Shown piece after piece: positions 1 through 5,532 of a stretch of DNA of 8,225 nucleotides. A model generated the notes under the pieces. The model was given only the letters and a program-made list of their open reading frames with translations. It had not been told where the DNA came from and searched no databases. How positions within the stretch are numbered: position 1 is the first letter of the stretch; every line of letters begins with the position of its first letter. The stretch covers positions 1-8,225 of the forward strand of contig DSCA01000166.1 of NCBI GenBank assembly GCA_011049295.1, written 5' to 3'. Both the position numbers and the translations under genes were made by a program. The DNA comes from Thermoplasmatales archaeon. Its GTDB lineage: Archaea; Thermoplasmatota; E2; UBA202; DSCA01.

Positions 1-1584
1 CATCCGGACCCCCTGGCCGCCCTGGCCGACCGTCTTTTTTCCGCCGCTGAGCAGGGCACCGTCGCCAGCAAGCAGGAGGTAGAGAACTACAAGAAGGAGT
101 TTTGCCGCCGTCACTCATTGCAGCGGGTGCCCACCAATGCCCAGATTCTGGCCCGGCTCTCCCCCCGGCAGAGGGAGCTGCTTCGGCCCCTACTGCAGAA
201 GAAGCCGGTTCGCACCCTGTCCGGGGTGGCGGTGGTGGCGGTGATGACCTCTCCCCATCCCTGCCCCCACGGGCGCTGCCTTCCCTGCCCCGGCGGCCCT
301 CCGGATTCGGCCCAGAGCTACACGGGGAGGGAGCCGGCGGCCCTGCGGGCTATAGCGCATGGATATGATCCCCATGCACAGGTGCAGAGCCGGCTGGAGC
401 AGCTGGCTGCGGTGGGCCATCCCACGGACAAGGTGGAACTCATCATCATGGGGGGCACGTTCACCGCCCGCCATCCCGCCTATCAGGACTGGTTTGTACG
501 GAGGTGCTACGACGCCCTGAACGAAACAGCCACTCCCGCTTCCACCCTCCTCCAGGCCCAGGAGAGCAATCAGAGGGCCAGCCACCGGTGCGTCGGTCTC
601 ACCCTGGAAACCCGGCCCGACTGGTGCCGGCTGCAGCAGGTGGACACCATGCTTTGCGAGGGGGCCACCCGGGTGGAACTGGGAGCCCAGATTCTGGACG
701 ACGCCGTCCTCTATGCCATGAGGCGCGGCCACACCGTGGTTGACATCCGCCGGGCCACCCGCCTGGCCAAGGACGCCGGGCTCAAGGTCTGCTACCATCT
801 GATGCCCGGTCTGCCGGGAAGCAATCCGGATATCGACCTGGACTCCTTCCGCCGCATGGTGGAGGAGCCCGACTACCGCCCTGACCTGCTCAAGATATAC
901 CCCACCCTGGTGGTGGCCCCGTCGCTGCTGTACGAGCAGTGGCGGCAGGGGCGGTATAGGCCCCTGGACACGGAGGAGGCGGCCCGGCTCATCGCCGACA
1001 TGAAGGCCCTGGTGCCACCCTGGATGCGGATCCAGCGGGTGGAGAGGGACATTCCCGCCCCCCTCATATCGGCGGGGGTCACCAGGAGCAACCTGCGCCA
1101 GCTGGTGCACGAGGTGATGGAGGAGCAGGGACGGCGCTGCCGATGCATCCGCTGCCGGGAGGCCGGACACCAGGCCTACAAGGAGGGGGTGGAGGCGGCG
1201 GAGGTGTCCCTTCATCAGGAGTGCTACCCGGCCAGCGGCGGGGAGGAAATCTTCATCTCCGCCCGGGATGCCGCCCGGGACGTGCTGGTGGGCTACTGCC
1301 GCCTCCGCTTTCCCGCCACCCCTCACCGTCCGGAGGTGACACCGGACGACGCCCTCCTTCGGGAACTGCGGGTCACCGGCCCCCTGGTGCCCCTGGGTAA
1401 GTCGGGGGAGGAGGAATGGCAGCACCGGGGATACGGACGCTGGCTGCTCCACAGGGCGGAGGAGGTGGCGGCGGAGGCCGGAAAACGGAAAATGGCCGTT
1501 TTGAGCGGGGTGGGTGTCAGGCCCTATTATCGGCGCCTGGGCTACGTCGACGACGGGGTATACATGAGCAAATGTCTCCTCTGA
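1..1584 (+). CDS. elp3: Elp3, tRNA U34 carboxymethyl-transferase (radical SAM + GNAT), 5' end outside window
   Basis: Elp3 modifies wobble uridine U34 of certain tRNAs (cm5U-type side chain) using a radical-SAM iron-sulfur domain and an acetyl-CoA-binding GNAT domain; archaea use it without the other Elongator subunits. The frame is open from base 1, giving 527 residues without a start. The TTG at 118 is therefore probably internal, and the residues before it (ending RRHSLQRVPTNAQIL) resemble the normal Elp3 N-terminal region. In partial numbering the cluster cysteines C88, C93 and C96 form CPHGRCLPC. Further on lie the LETRPDWC and LGAQ segments of the radical-SAM core, the cysteine-rich RCRCIRCRE segment, and a C-terminal GNAT part with QHRGYGRWLL near residue 474 and VGVRPYYRRLGY close to the end. 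The length is nearly full for the family, so probably only a few residues are missing. It ends in TGA, 19 bp from the convergent prenyltransferase gene. Promoter and start are not visible. Confidence 0.96.
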   Translation, partial: HPDPLAALADRLFSAAEQGTVASKQEVENYKKEFCRRHSLQRVPTNAQILARLSPRQRELLRPLLQKKPVRTLSGVAVVAVMTSPHPCPHGRCLPCPGGPPDSAQSYTGREPAALRAIAHGYDPHAQVQSRLEQLAAVGHPTDKVELIIMGGTFTARHPAYQDWFVRRCYDALNETATPASTLLQAQESNQRASHRCVGLTLETRPDWCRLQQVDTMLCEGATRVELGAQILDDAVLYAMRRGHTVVDIRRATRLAKDAGLKVCYHLMPGLPGSNPDIDLDSFRRMVEEPDYRPDLLKIYPTLVVAPSLLYEQWRQGRYRPLDTEEAARLIADMKALVPPWMRIQRVERDIPAPLISAGVTRSNLRQLVHEVMEEQGRRCRCIRCREAGHQAYKEGVEAAEVSLHQECYPASGGEEIFISARDAARDVLVGYCRLRFPATPHRPEVTPDDALLRELRVTGPLVPLGKSGEEEWQHRGYGRWLLHRAEEVAAEAGKRKMAVLSGVGVRPYYRRLGYVDDGVYMSKCLL

Positions 1585-1603
1585 TGTCCCTGTTCTGTGG
1601 GTG

Positions 1604-2518
1604 TTACGAAAAGAGCGTCAGGTAGGGCTCGACCAGGTAGGCGGCGGCGGCCACGATGTAAAATCCGGCTAGCACCAGATAAAATGAGGCCCACAGCTCG
1701 TTGTTTTCCAGGGCGGTGAACCCGATGCTGTTTTTCACCATTTTGTAAAACATCCAGGCGGTGGGCAGGGCCAGGATAAACACGGTCAGCATGGTTCCGG
1801 GCAGCCAGCCGGAGGCAATGTACCCGGCCAGCAGGACGAAGGTCAGCAGGGAGCAGATGCCGATGATGGCGGTCAGCGTTTTCCATCGATGGTAGACCGC
1901 GGGCGTTACGATGCCGCACTGCCGGTCTCCCTCCACGTCGGTGAAATCCTTGGTGTTCTGCCAGGCCAGCACCCACAGGGCCATCACGCTGCCCAGCATC
2001 CAGGGTGTGGCATCTGCGGGGTTGCCGAAGATGCTCCAGGCAGCCGGCAGGGGAAGCAGACCGCGGGAGATGGCCAGGGAGAAGGTGTTCATCCACAGGC
2101 GCCGTTTCAGCCGGAAGGGCTCCAGGTTGTAGATGATTCCGAAGATAAGAAACACGAGCATGAAAAGGCCGTACTGGGCGTTGATGGCAAAGCCCACCAG
2201 GATGGCAAAGATGGCCAGGGCCCAGGTGGCAATTTCTGCCTGCTCCACGCTGATGGCCCCGCTGGTGATGGGCCGGTAGTCCTTGTGGTTGAGCCGGTCT
2301 ATCTCCACGTCCTCGATTTGATTCAAAATCTGGCCCACGGCCTGGGCCGCAGACAGGGCCAGCGAGGCGAACACGATGGTGGGCACGTGGGGCAGAAACG
2401 CGGCCAGGTCTCCATCCACGGAGAGCTGGATAACCACCCCGAAAAATATGGCTATGAATGGGGCGATGAGAGTGAAGGGTCTCACTAGTTGCAACCATGC
2501 CCTAAAGCGTCCACCCAT
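1604..2518 (-). CDS. UbiA-family prenyltransferase (integral membrane)
   Basis: UbiA-superfamily enzymes transfer an isoprenyl chain from a diphosphate donor to an acceptor within the membrane. From ATG 2518 the protein has 304 residues. The first Mg-diphosphate motif is NQIEDVEID (N66, D70, D74), followed by RPITSG. The second is KDFTDVEGD (D191, D194, D198). YNLEPFRLKRR, near 130-140, matches the Y-x3-P-x-RLK signature between them. About eight hydrophobic helices are apparent. Archaeal candidates are digeranylgeranylglyceryl phosphate synthase (ether lipids; the KD..DVEGD motif fits) or a quinone/porphyrin-type aromatic prenyltransferase (the SRGLLPLPAA segment fits). I cannot choose between them. 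An upstream in-frame ATG at 2560 would add 14 residues, but those codons contain a TATA-like box centred 26 nt before ATG 2518, so 2518 with a leaderless mRNA is preferred. Confidence 0.9.
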   Translation of the reverse strand: MGGRFRAWLQLVRPFTLIAPFIAIFFGVVIQLSVDGDLAAFLPHVPTIVFASLALSAAQAVGQILNQIEDVEIDRLNHKDYRPITSGAISVEQAEIATWALAIFAILVGFAINAQYGLFMLVFLIFGIIYNLEPFRLKRRLWMNTFSLAISRGLLPLPAAWSIFGNPADATPWMLGSVMALWVLAWQNTKDFTDVEGDRQCGIVTPAVYHRWKTLTAIIGICSLLTFVLLAGYIASGWLPGTMLTVFILALPTAWMFYKMVKNSIGFTALENNELWASFYLVLAGFYIVAAAAYLVEPYLTLFS

Positions 2519-2540
2519 TACCACCTGAATATCCATGCAG

Positions 2541-2548
2541 TTAATAAA
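2541..2548 (-). promoter_or_regulatory. TATA box of the UbiA-family gene
   Basis: TTTATTAA on the minus strand is centred 26 nt before ATG 2518, the distance expected when transcription starts at the start codon. Its position inside the alternative N-terminal extension argues against the start at 2560. A weak AGGTGG lies only about 2 nt before ATG 2518, too close for a good Shine-Dalgarno site. Confidence 0.55.
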
Positions 2549-2664
2549 TCTTGGCATCATCCGTCATCCCACGGTGCCCCCGGTTTTGCCTCCGCCACCT
2601 GCTCTTTCCGTGTCCTCCGCTCCTCTGGCGGGGAACCGCATCCGTGCTTGCCCTGGCTAATCCG

Positions 2665-2696
2665 AAAAAAATGGAAAAGGAAAGGGGAAGAGGGGG
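2665..2696 (-). terminator. T-rich / pyrimidine tract, likely terminator of the exported-protein gene
   Basis: About 20 nt past the stop codon at 2716, the minus strand carries an almost pure pyrimidine run with one interruption (A at 2672), ending in seven T at 2671-2665. Archaeal termination needs mainly a U-rich tract, so this is a reasonable terminator. The remaining roughly 150 bp up to the prenyltransferase start hold no ORF or RNA gene that I can support. Confidence 0.45.
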
Positions 2697-2702
2697 TGTG
2701 GT

Positions 2703-2720
2703 GGGTTTATAGGGTTTATA
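2703..2720. repeat. Tandem 9-bp repeat GGGTTTATA x2
   Basis: Two exact head-to-tail copies occur at 2703-2711 and 2712-2720. On the minus strand they read TATAAACCC twice, and the stop codon TAA (2718-2716) of the exported-protein gene sits in the first copy. Each copy contains a TATAAA, so it could act as a promoter element for a minus-strand transcript starting near 2680-2690, but no gene begins there. It may equally be chance. Confidence 0.6.
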
Positions 2721-3411
2721 GCAGGCTGATGCCGGCGTTGGCCACGGAGTACCCCAGCATAAAGGTGGTATTAGGCACTCCCAGCAGAATCTTGCCGAAG
2801 TTGATGTAGATACCCACAAAACCCCAGGACATGAACACCTGCGGTCCCACCAGGTCCCAGTACTGAATGCGCGGGGGCAGGAGGTTCACGCTGAGGTAGC
2901 CGGTGTAGCCCATCACGGGGTACACGGTGAACATGGGGCGCAGCATGACGCCCAGGAACGCCTCACCGGCATAGAAGGGAATCCAGGAAAATCCCTTTCC
3001 GCAGCTGACCACCGGGGACATCAGGTCGAACCCGCGGGAGGGGCCAAAGATCCAGCGCAGCACCGTGGCCTCGGTCTGTCCCTCGGGCAGCAGATCCAGT
3101 TCTTTCATCATGCTGACCGCGTTCTCGATAATTTCCTCAGCCTGGTCCCTGTCTTCTTCGGTGGCATCCTCGTCGTAGAGGACTTTGAACTCACTGGCCG
3201 CTGAAGTGCAGGCCTGGTGCAAATTTTGTGCCTCCCTCACGGTGATGGTCTTCTCCTCTGCGCCTCCCATGCCGGGTCGGTGCACGGAGGAAACGCTGAC
3301 CGTAATAACTTTTTCGGAACCACCGGATTCAGCGGGCAGACTCAGCGAGGTCATCAGGAGCAGAGCCACCACTCCCATGGCCATACTCACCTTCATTGCT
3401 TTCGGTAACAT
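2716..3411 (-). CDS. Exported protein of unknown function, 231 aa
   Basis: I do not recognise the family. Residues 1-27 look like a signal peptide: basic MLPKAMK, hydrophobic MGVVALLLM, then SLPAES. Residues 35-60 are rich in short beta-like segments (KVITVSVSSV, KTITVREA). Residues 61-110 are charged and helical, with an acidic stretch DEDATEEDRDQAEEIIE that could form a short coiled coil. Residues 120-231 are Gly- and aromatic-rich with moderately hydrophobic segments (AFLGVMLRPMFTVYPVMGY, SWGFVGIYINFGKILLGV) rather than clear transmembrane helices. There are two cysteines, C68 and C137. The start at 3411 is supported by the Shine-Dalgarno AGGTGAT 5 nt upstream; M6 at 3396 is the less likely alternative. 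Its promoter overlaps the end of truA, so co-transcription with truA is possible but not required. The context gives no functional hint. Confidence 0.82.
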   Translation of the reverse strand: MLPKAMKVSMAMGVVALLLMTSLSLPAESGGSEKVITVSVSSVHRPGMGGAEEKTITVREAQNLHQACTSAASEFKVLYDEDATEEDRDQAEEIIENAVSMMKELDLLPEGQTEATVLRWIFGPSRGFDLMSPVVSCGKGFSWIPFYAGEAFLGVMLRPMFTVYPVMGYTGYLSVNLLPPRIQYWDLVGPQVFMSWGFVGIYINFGKILLGVPNTTFMLGYSVANAGISLL

Positions 3412-3416
3412 TCACA

Positions 3417-3423
3417 ATCACCT
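3417..3423 (-). promoter_or_regulatory. Shine-Dalgarno site of the exported-protein gene
   Basis: AGGTGAT on the minus strand, complementary to the usual 16S rRNA 3' end, lies 5 nt before ATG 3411 and decides this start over M6. It is one of only two clear Shine-Dalgarno sites in the window. Confidence 0.75.
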
Positions 3424-3445
3424 AGTTTGGATAATGGACAGAGCC

Positions 3446-3455
3446 TATTTATCTA
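3446..3455 (-). promoter_or_regulatory. Putative TATA box of the exported-protein gene, overlapping the truA stop
   Basis: TAGATAAATA on the minus strand is centred about 39 nt before ATG 3411, which predicts a leader of roughly 12-15 nt holding the Shine-Dalgarno site. The TAG at 3455-3453 is the truA stop codon, so promoter and stop overlap. Confidence 0.45.
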
Positions 3456-4256
3456 TTTCGATGTGGCACCCGTTGCCAGGGTGTGCATATCGACAAACAG
3501 GGCATGCCGGGCCGCCATGTCCGCCACCCGCCGCTCCAGAAAGCGGGCGGACCCGGATACCGGCTGCCAGGCAATGGCCGGCCGGTAGGACACCCGGGCC
3601 AGCAGCAGGTATTCCGGCGACGCGATGCCCGGGTCCCGGCAGCTGGCCCCGGCCAGCATCTGTGCCATCTCCTCCGGGGTGATGTCGCCCCGCCCCGCCG
3701 CCGCCACGGCCGCCACCATCCGCCGCACCTGGTTCCACAGAAAACTGGTTCCGGTGACCTCGATGACCAGGAGGCCGTCCCGCTGCTCCACGCCGACGTC
3801 GGTCACCGTGCGCTCCGGGTTGCGGCCGTCCAGTTTGGCGAAGGCCGAGAAGTCGTGCTGGCCCACGAAGATTTGGGCGGCCTGCCGCATGCTTTCCACC
3901 TCCAGTCCCTGCTGGGGGAGGTAGTATCTGTAAGTCTTGCTGGCGGCGTGACGGGGGTGGAAGCGGTCATCCACCACCGCCGCCCCCGTCACCCAGATGT
4001 CCTCCAGGGTGTGAACCAGGCCGGGGAGCAGTGATTCCGGACCCAGGCTGCTATCAAAGGCGCAGACGTTGCCGGCGGCGCTCACCCCCCGGTCGGTGCG
4101 GGAGGCCAGATGCACCACGCCCCCAGCGGTGCGCTCTATGACTCCCATGTCCGCCAGGCAGGAGGCCAGATCTCCCTCCACTGTTCGAAGCCTCGGCTGG
4201 TAGGCGGAGCCGTAAAAGGCGGAGCCGTCGTAGGCGATGGTCAGGGCCAGGCGCAT
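3453..4256 (-). CDS. truA: tRNA pseudouridine synthase A (TruA family)
   Basis: TruA-family enzymes isomerise uridine to pseudouridine in the tRNA anticodon arm, classically at positions 38-40. From ATG 4256 the protein has 267 residues, a normal archaeal length. The catalytic-Asp motif is SRTDRGVSA (Asp at residue 55), corresponding to GRTDAGVHA in bacteria. Also typical are the start LALTIAYDGSAFYG, ASKTYRYYL in the middle, and LWNQVRRMV before the C-terminal part that ends with a PEYLLLARVSY-type segment. An in-frame TTG at 4265 would add three residues, but ATG 4256 gives the usual family N-terminus. It is divergent from the Trm112-like gene with only 42 bp between start codons. No Shine-Dalgarno site precedes the ATG, so the mRNA is probably leaderless or nearly so. 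The stop is TAG. Confidence 0.95.
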   Translation of the reverse strand: MRLALTIAYDGSAFYGSAYQPRLRTVEGDLASCLADMGVIERTAGGVVHLASRTDRGVSAAGNVCAFDSSLGPESLLPGLVHTLEDIWVTGAAVVDDRFHPRHAASKTYRYYLPQQGLEVESMRQAAQIFVGQHDFSAFAKLDGRNPERTVTDVGVEQRDGLLVIEVTGTSFLWNQVRRMVAAVAAAGRGDITPEEMAQMLAGASCRDPGIASPEYLLLARVSYRPAIAWQPVSGSARFLERRVADMAARHALFVDMHTLATGATSK

Positions 4257-4263
4257 AGCGGAC

Positions 4264-4287
4264 AAACACTTATGTATTAATGTGTTT
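4264..4287. promoter_or_regulatory. Shared divergent promoter region of truA and the Trm112-like gene
   Basis: The 42-bp gap between the two start codons is AT-rich in a GC-rich setting. It has inverted 6-bp arms AAACAC (4264-4269) and GTGTTT (4282-4287), and within them the palindromic TATA-like core ATTAAT (4276-4281), about 20-23 nt from both start codons. TATA-like bases fall 20-30 nt from each ATG, so both genes can be leaderless and may share promoter DNA. The arms could also be a regulator site. Confidence 0.5.
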
Positions 4288-4298
4288 TATGTTGCTGT

Positions 4299-4472
4299 AT
4301 GCACCAGCGCTTTCTGGACCTGCTACGCTGCCCCATCTGCCATGGAACCCTGGAGTTGGGCGACGCCGTCAGGGAGGATGAAGAGATTGTCTCCGGTACT
4401 CTTGCCTGTGCCGCCTGCGGGGCCGCCTATCCCATCAGGGAGGGTATCCCCTATCTGCTGGTAGAAGAGTGA
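4299..4472 (+). CDS. Trm112-like zinc-ribbon protein, 57 aa
   Basis: Trm112 proteins are small zinc-ribbon activator subunits of SAM-dependent methyltransferases acting on tRNA, rRNA and translation factors. This short ORF starts MHQRFLDLLRCPICHGTLEL and ends with an IREGIPYLLVEE tail. It has two CxxC pairs (C11/C14 in CPIC, C37/C40 in CAAC) for one zinc and the Y-x-I-x3-IPYLL ending typical of the Trm112/UPF0434 family. The length is slightly under the usual 60 or so residues but complete. The start is ATG 4299 with no Shine-Dalgarno site and TATA-like sequence 20-30 nt upstream. Its neighbours are truA, divergent, and a tRNA gene whose 3' end abuts its TGA stop with no spacer. The partner methyltransferase is not in this window. 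Assignment to Trm112 proper rather than a generic YcaR-like ribbon is inference. Confidence 0.85.
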   Translation: MHQRFLDLLRCPICHGTLELGDAVREDEEIVSGTLACAACGAAYPIREGIPYLLVEE

Positions 4473-4545
4473 TGGGCCCGCTGAGATTTGAACTCAGGTT
4501 ACCAGCGCCCCATGCTGGAAGGATTCCAAACTACCCCACGGGCCC
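4473..4545 (-). tRNA. tRNA-Pro(GGG)
   Basis: A complete 73-nt cloverleaf reads on the minus strand. The acceptor stem is GGGCCCG (4545-4539) with CGGGCCC (4480-4474), and discriminator A is at 4473. The D arm begins TGGGGTAG and has GG in the loop. The anticodon stem CCAGC/GCTGG encloses loop ATGGGGC with anticodon GGG (4511-4509), reading proline codons CCC and CCU. The T arm is CTGAG-TTCAAAT-CTCAG. There is no intron, and CCA is not encoded (the next bases are TCA), so CCA must be added enzymatically. The 3' end directly abuts the stop codon of the Trm112-like gene on the other strand, and no T-rich terminator follows. It lies 26 bp downstream of the epimerase gene. Confidence 0.95.
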
Positions 4546-4567
4546 AAAACGTATGGTAATCCCTTCC

Positions 4568-4577
4568 CTTACTAAAA
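4568..4577 (-). promoter_or_regulatory. Putative TATA box of tRNA-Pro, overlapping the epimerase stop
   Basis: TTTTAGTAAG on the minus strand is centred about 27 nt before the tRNA 5' end, the expected archaeal promoter distance. The TAG within it (4574-4572) is the stop codon of the upstream epimerase gene. Processing of the tRNA from an epimerase-tRNA transcript is the alternative. Confidence 0.4.
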
Positions 4578-5504
4578 CTTTTTCCTGCCCTGCAGGAAGG
4601 AGGCCAGGGTCTCCCGGGTGGAATACCGGGGCTGGAAGCCCGCCTTTCGGGACTTTTGGTTGGAGGCCACCCAGGGATAGCGGATGAAGTCCAGCACCTG
4701 GGGGGGAACCTCGGTGAGGTGCAGCCGCCAGGCCAGGCTCACCAGGGGATAGAGCAGTGCCGGGGGCAGGGAGACGGCCCGCTTGCCCGCGGTCTCCACC
4801 ACCTCCCTCCAGGTCATGGTGCCGGAGCCCACGATGTTGAAGGTGCCACCGATATCCTGCTCCAAAAAGTGATGGTAGGCGCGGGCCACGTCCTCCTCGT
4901 GCACGAACTGCAGGGGCGGATTGTGTCTGCCCACCAGGGGAAGCACCGGCCAGTTGAGGAGGCGGGAGTAAAACTGGTCCACGGTTGGGCCCAGCACCAG
5001 GCAGGGACGGAGAACGGTCATGATGATGTCCGGATGCTGTCTCTGGAACTCCCGGCACAGGTTTTCCACGGCTATTTTGTCCCGGTTGTAGTAATAGGTG
5101 GGGTGCCCCCGCAGCGGTGCGTCCTCGGTGAGCTGCGGCGGGTTGTCCGGCCAGGCGCCGTACACCATGGTGCTGCTGGTGACGATGACCTTGTCCACCT
5201 CCGCCCGGGCCGCCGCCTCCAGCAGGTTGCGGGTGCCATCCACGTTGATGCTGTGCATCTCCTTTTCGTCGTGCAGGGGATTGACCACGAAGGCCAGGTG
5301 GACCACGGCGTCCACATCCTTTTTTTCCAGGAGGTCGGGCAGGGAGGAGCTGCGTACGTCCAGTGAATGGTAGTCGAGGGTGCTGAACTGGTGGTTCCAT
5401 TTCCGCCGTGATATGCCGATGATGCTCTCGCCGCCGTCGTCTTCCAGGCGCTGGATGACCTGGCGGCCGATGTACCCGGCGGCACCGGTTATGGCCACTC
5501 GCAT
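4572..5504 (-). CDS. NAD(P)-dependent epimerase/dehydratase (extended SDR)
   Basis: Extended short-chain dehydrogenase/reductase of 310 residues, predicted cytoplasmic, acting on a nucleotide-sugar or similar carbonyl/alcohol substrate. The N-terminal Rossmann fold shows TGAAGYIG (glycines 7, 10 and 13). Other landmarks are DVDAVVHLA near 63-71, NVDGTRNLLEA near 87-97, and catalytic TSST at 109-112 with Y139 and K143 (YNRDK). LRPCLVLGP and the QFVHEEDVARA segment follow, as in GalE-like enzymes. The C-terminal ending RKAGFQPRYSTRETLASFL is common in uncharacterised archaeal and bacterial members. The substrate cannot be inferred. ATG 5504 has no Shine-Dalgarno site but a very good TATA box 24 nt upstream, so it is probably leaderless with its own promoter, despite only 21 bp between it and the transporter gene. 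The stop is TAG. Confidence 0.93.
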   Translation of the reverse strand: MRVAITGAAGYIGRQVIQRLEDDGGESIIGISRRKWNHQFSTLDYHSLDVRSSSLPDLLEKKDVDAVVHLAFVVNPLHDEKEMHSINVDGTRNLLEAAARAEVDKVIVTSSTMVYGAWPDNPPQLTEDAPLRGHPTYYYNRDKIAVENLCREFQRQHPDIIMTVLRPCLVLGPTVDQFYSRLLNWPVLPLVGRHNPPLQFVHEEDVARAYHHFLEQDIGGTFNIVGSGTMTWREVVETAGKRAVSLPPALLYPLVSLAWRLHLTEVPPQVLDFIRYPWVASNQKSRKAGFQPRYSTRETLASFLQGRKKF

Positions 5505-5524
5505 GGGAAGGTATGCCCGGTCTT

Positions 5525-5532
5525 TTTATAAA
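5525..5532 (-). promoter_or_regulatory. TATA box of the epimerase gene, containing the eamA stop codon
   Basis: A perfect palindromic TTTATAAA is centred 24 nt before ATG 5504, predicting a start of transcription at or next to the start codon. The TAA stop of the upstream transporter gene (5528-5526) lies inside the box. This is the strongest promoter in the window. Confidence 0.75.

Noticed and set aside
118..120. TTG at 118 as the elp3 start
   Set aside because: The frame is open through to base 1, and the 39 upstream residues look like Elp3 N-terminal sequence, so the true start lies outside the window.
190..1452. Long antisense open frame (420 codons) opposite elp3, plus similar long frames opposite or overlapping the prenyltransferase (1542-2498), epimerase (4531-5400) and transporter (5559-6188) genes
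   Set aside because: These are by-products of GC-rich coding sequence. Their translations are rich in Gly, Pro, His and Arg with no domain signature, and each overlaps a gene with clear family motifs.
2519..2560. Upstream ATG start (2560) for the prenyltransferase gene
   Set aside because: The extra 14 codons contain the TATA-like box, and the added residues do not resemble a UbiA N-terminus.
2519..2600. C/D-box guide RNA, suggested by GATGATG near 2560 on the minus strand
   Set aside because: The C-box match is imperfect and I found no properly spaced D and C'/D' boxes.
4237..4464. 75-codon plus-strand frame starting at 4237
   Set aside because: It overlaps the truA start and lies in the wrong frame for the Trm112-like gene, which has the paired CxxC motifs.
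4572..4574. Possible pyrrolysine (TAG) recoding in a methanogen-like archaeon
   Set aside because: TAG ends truA and the epimerase gene exactly where family length and sequence predict a C-terminus, and reading on would enter the next promoter or tRNA.
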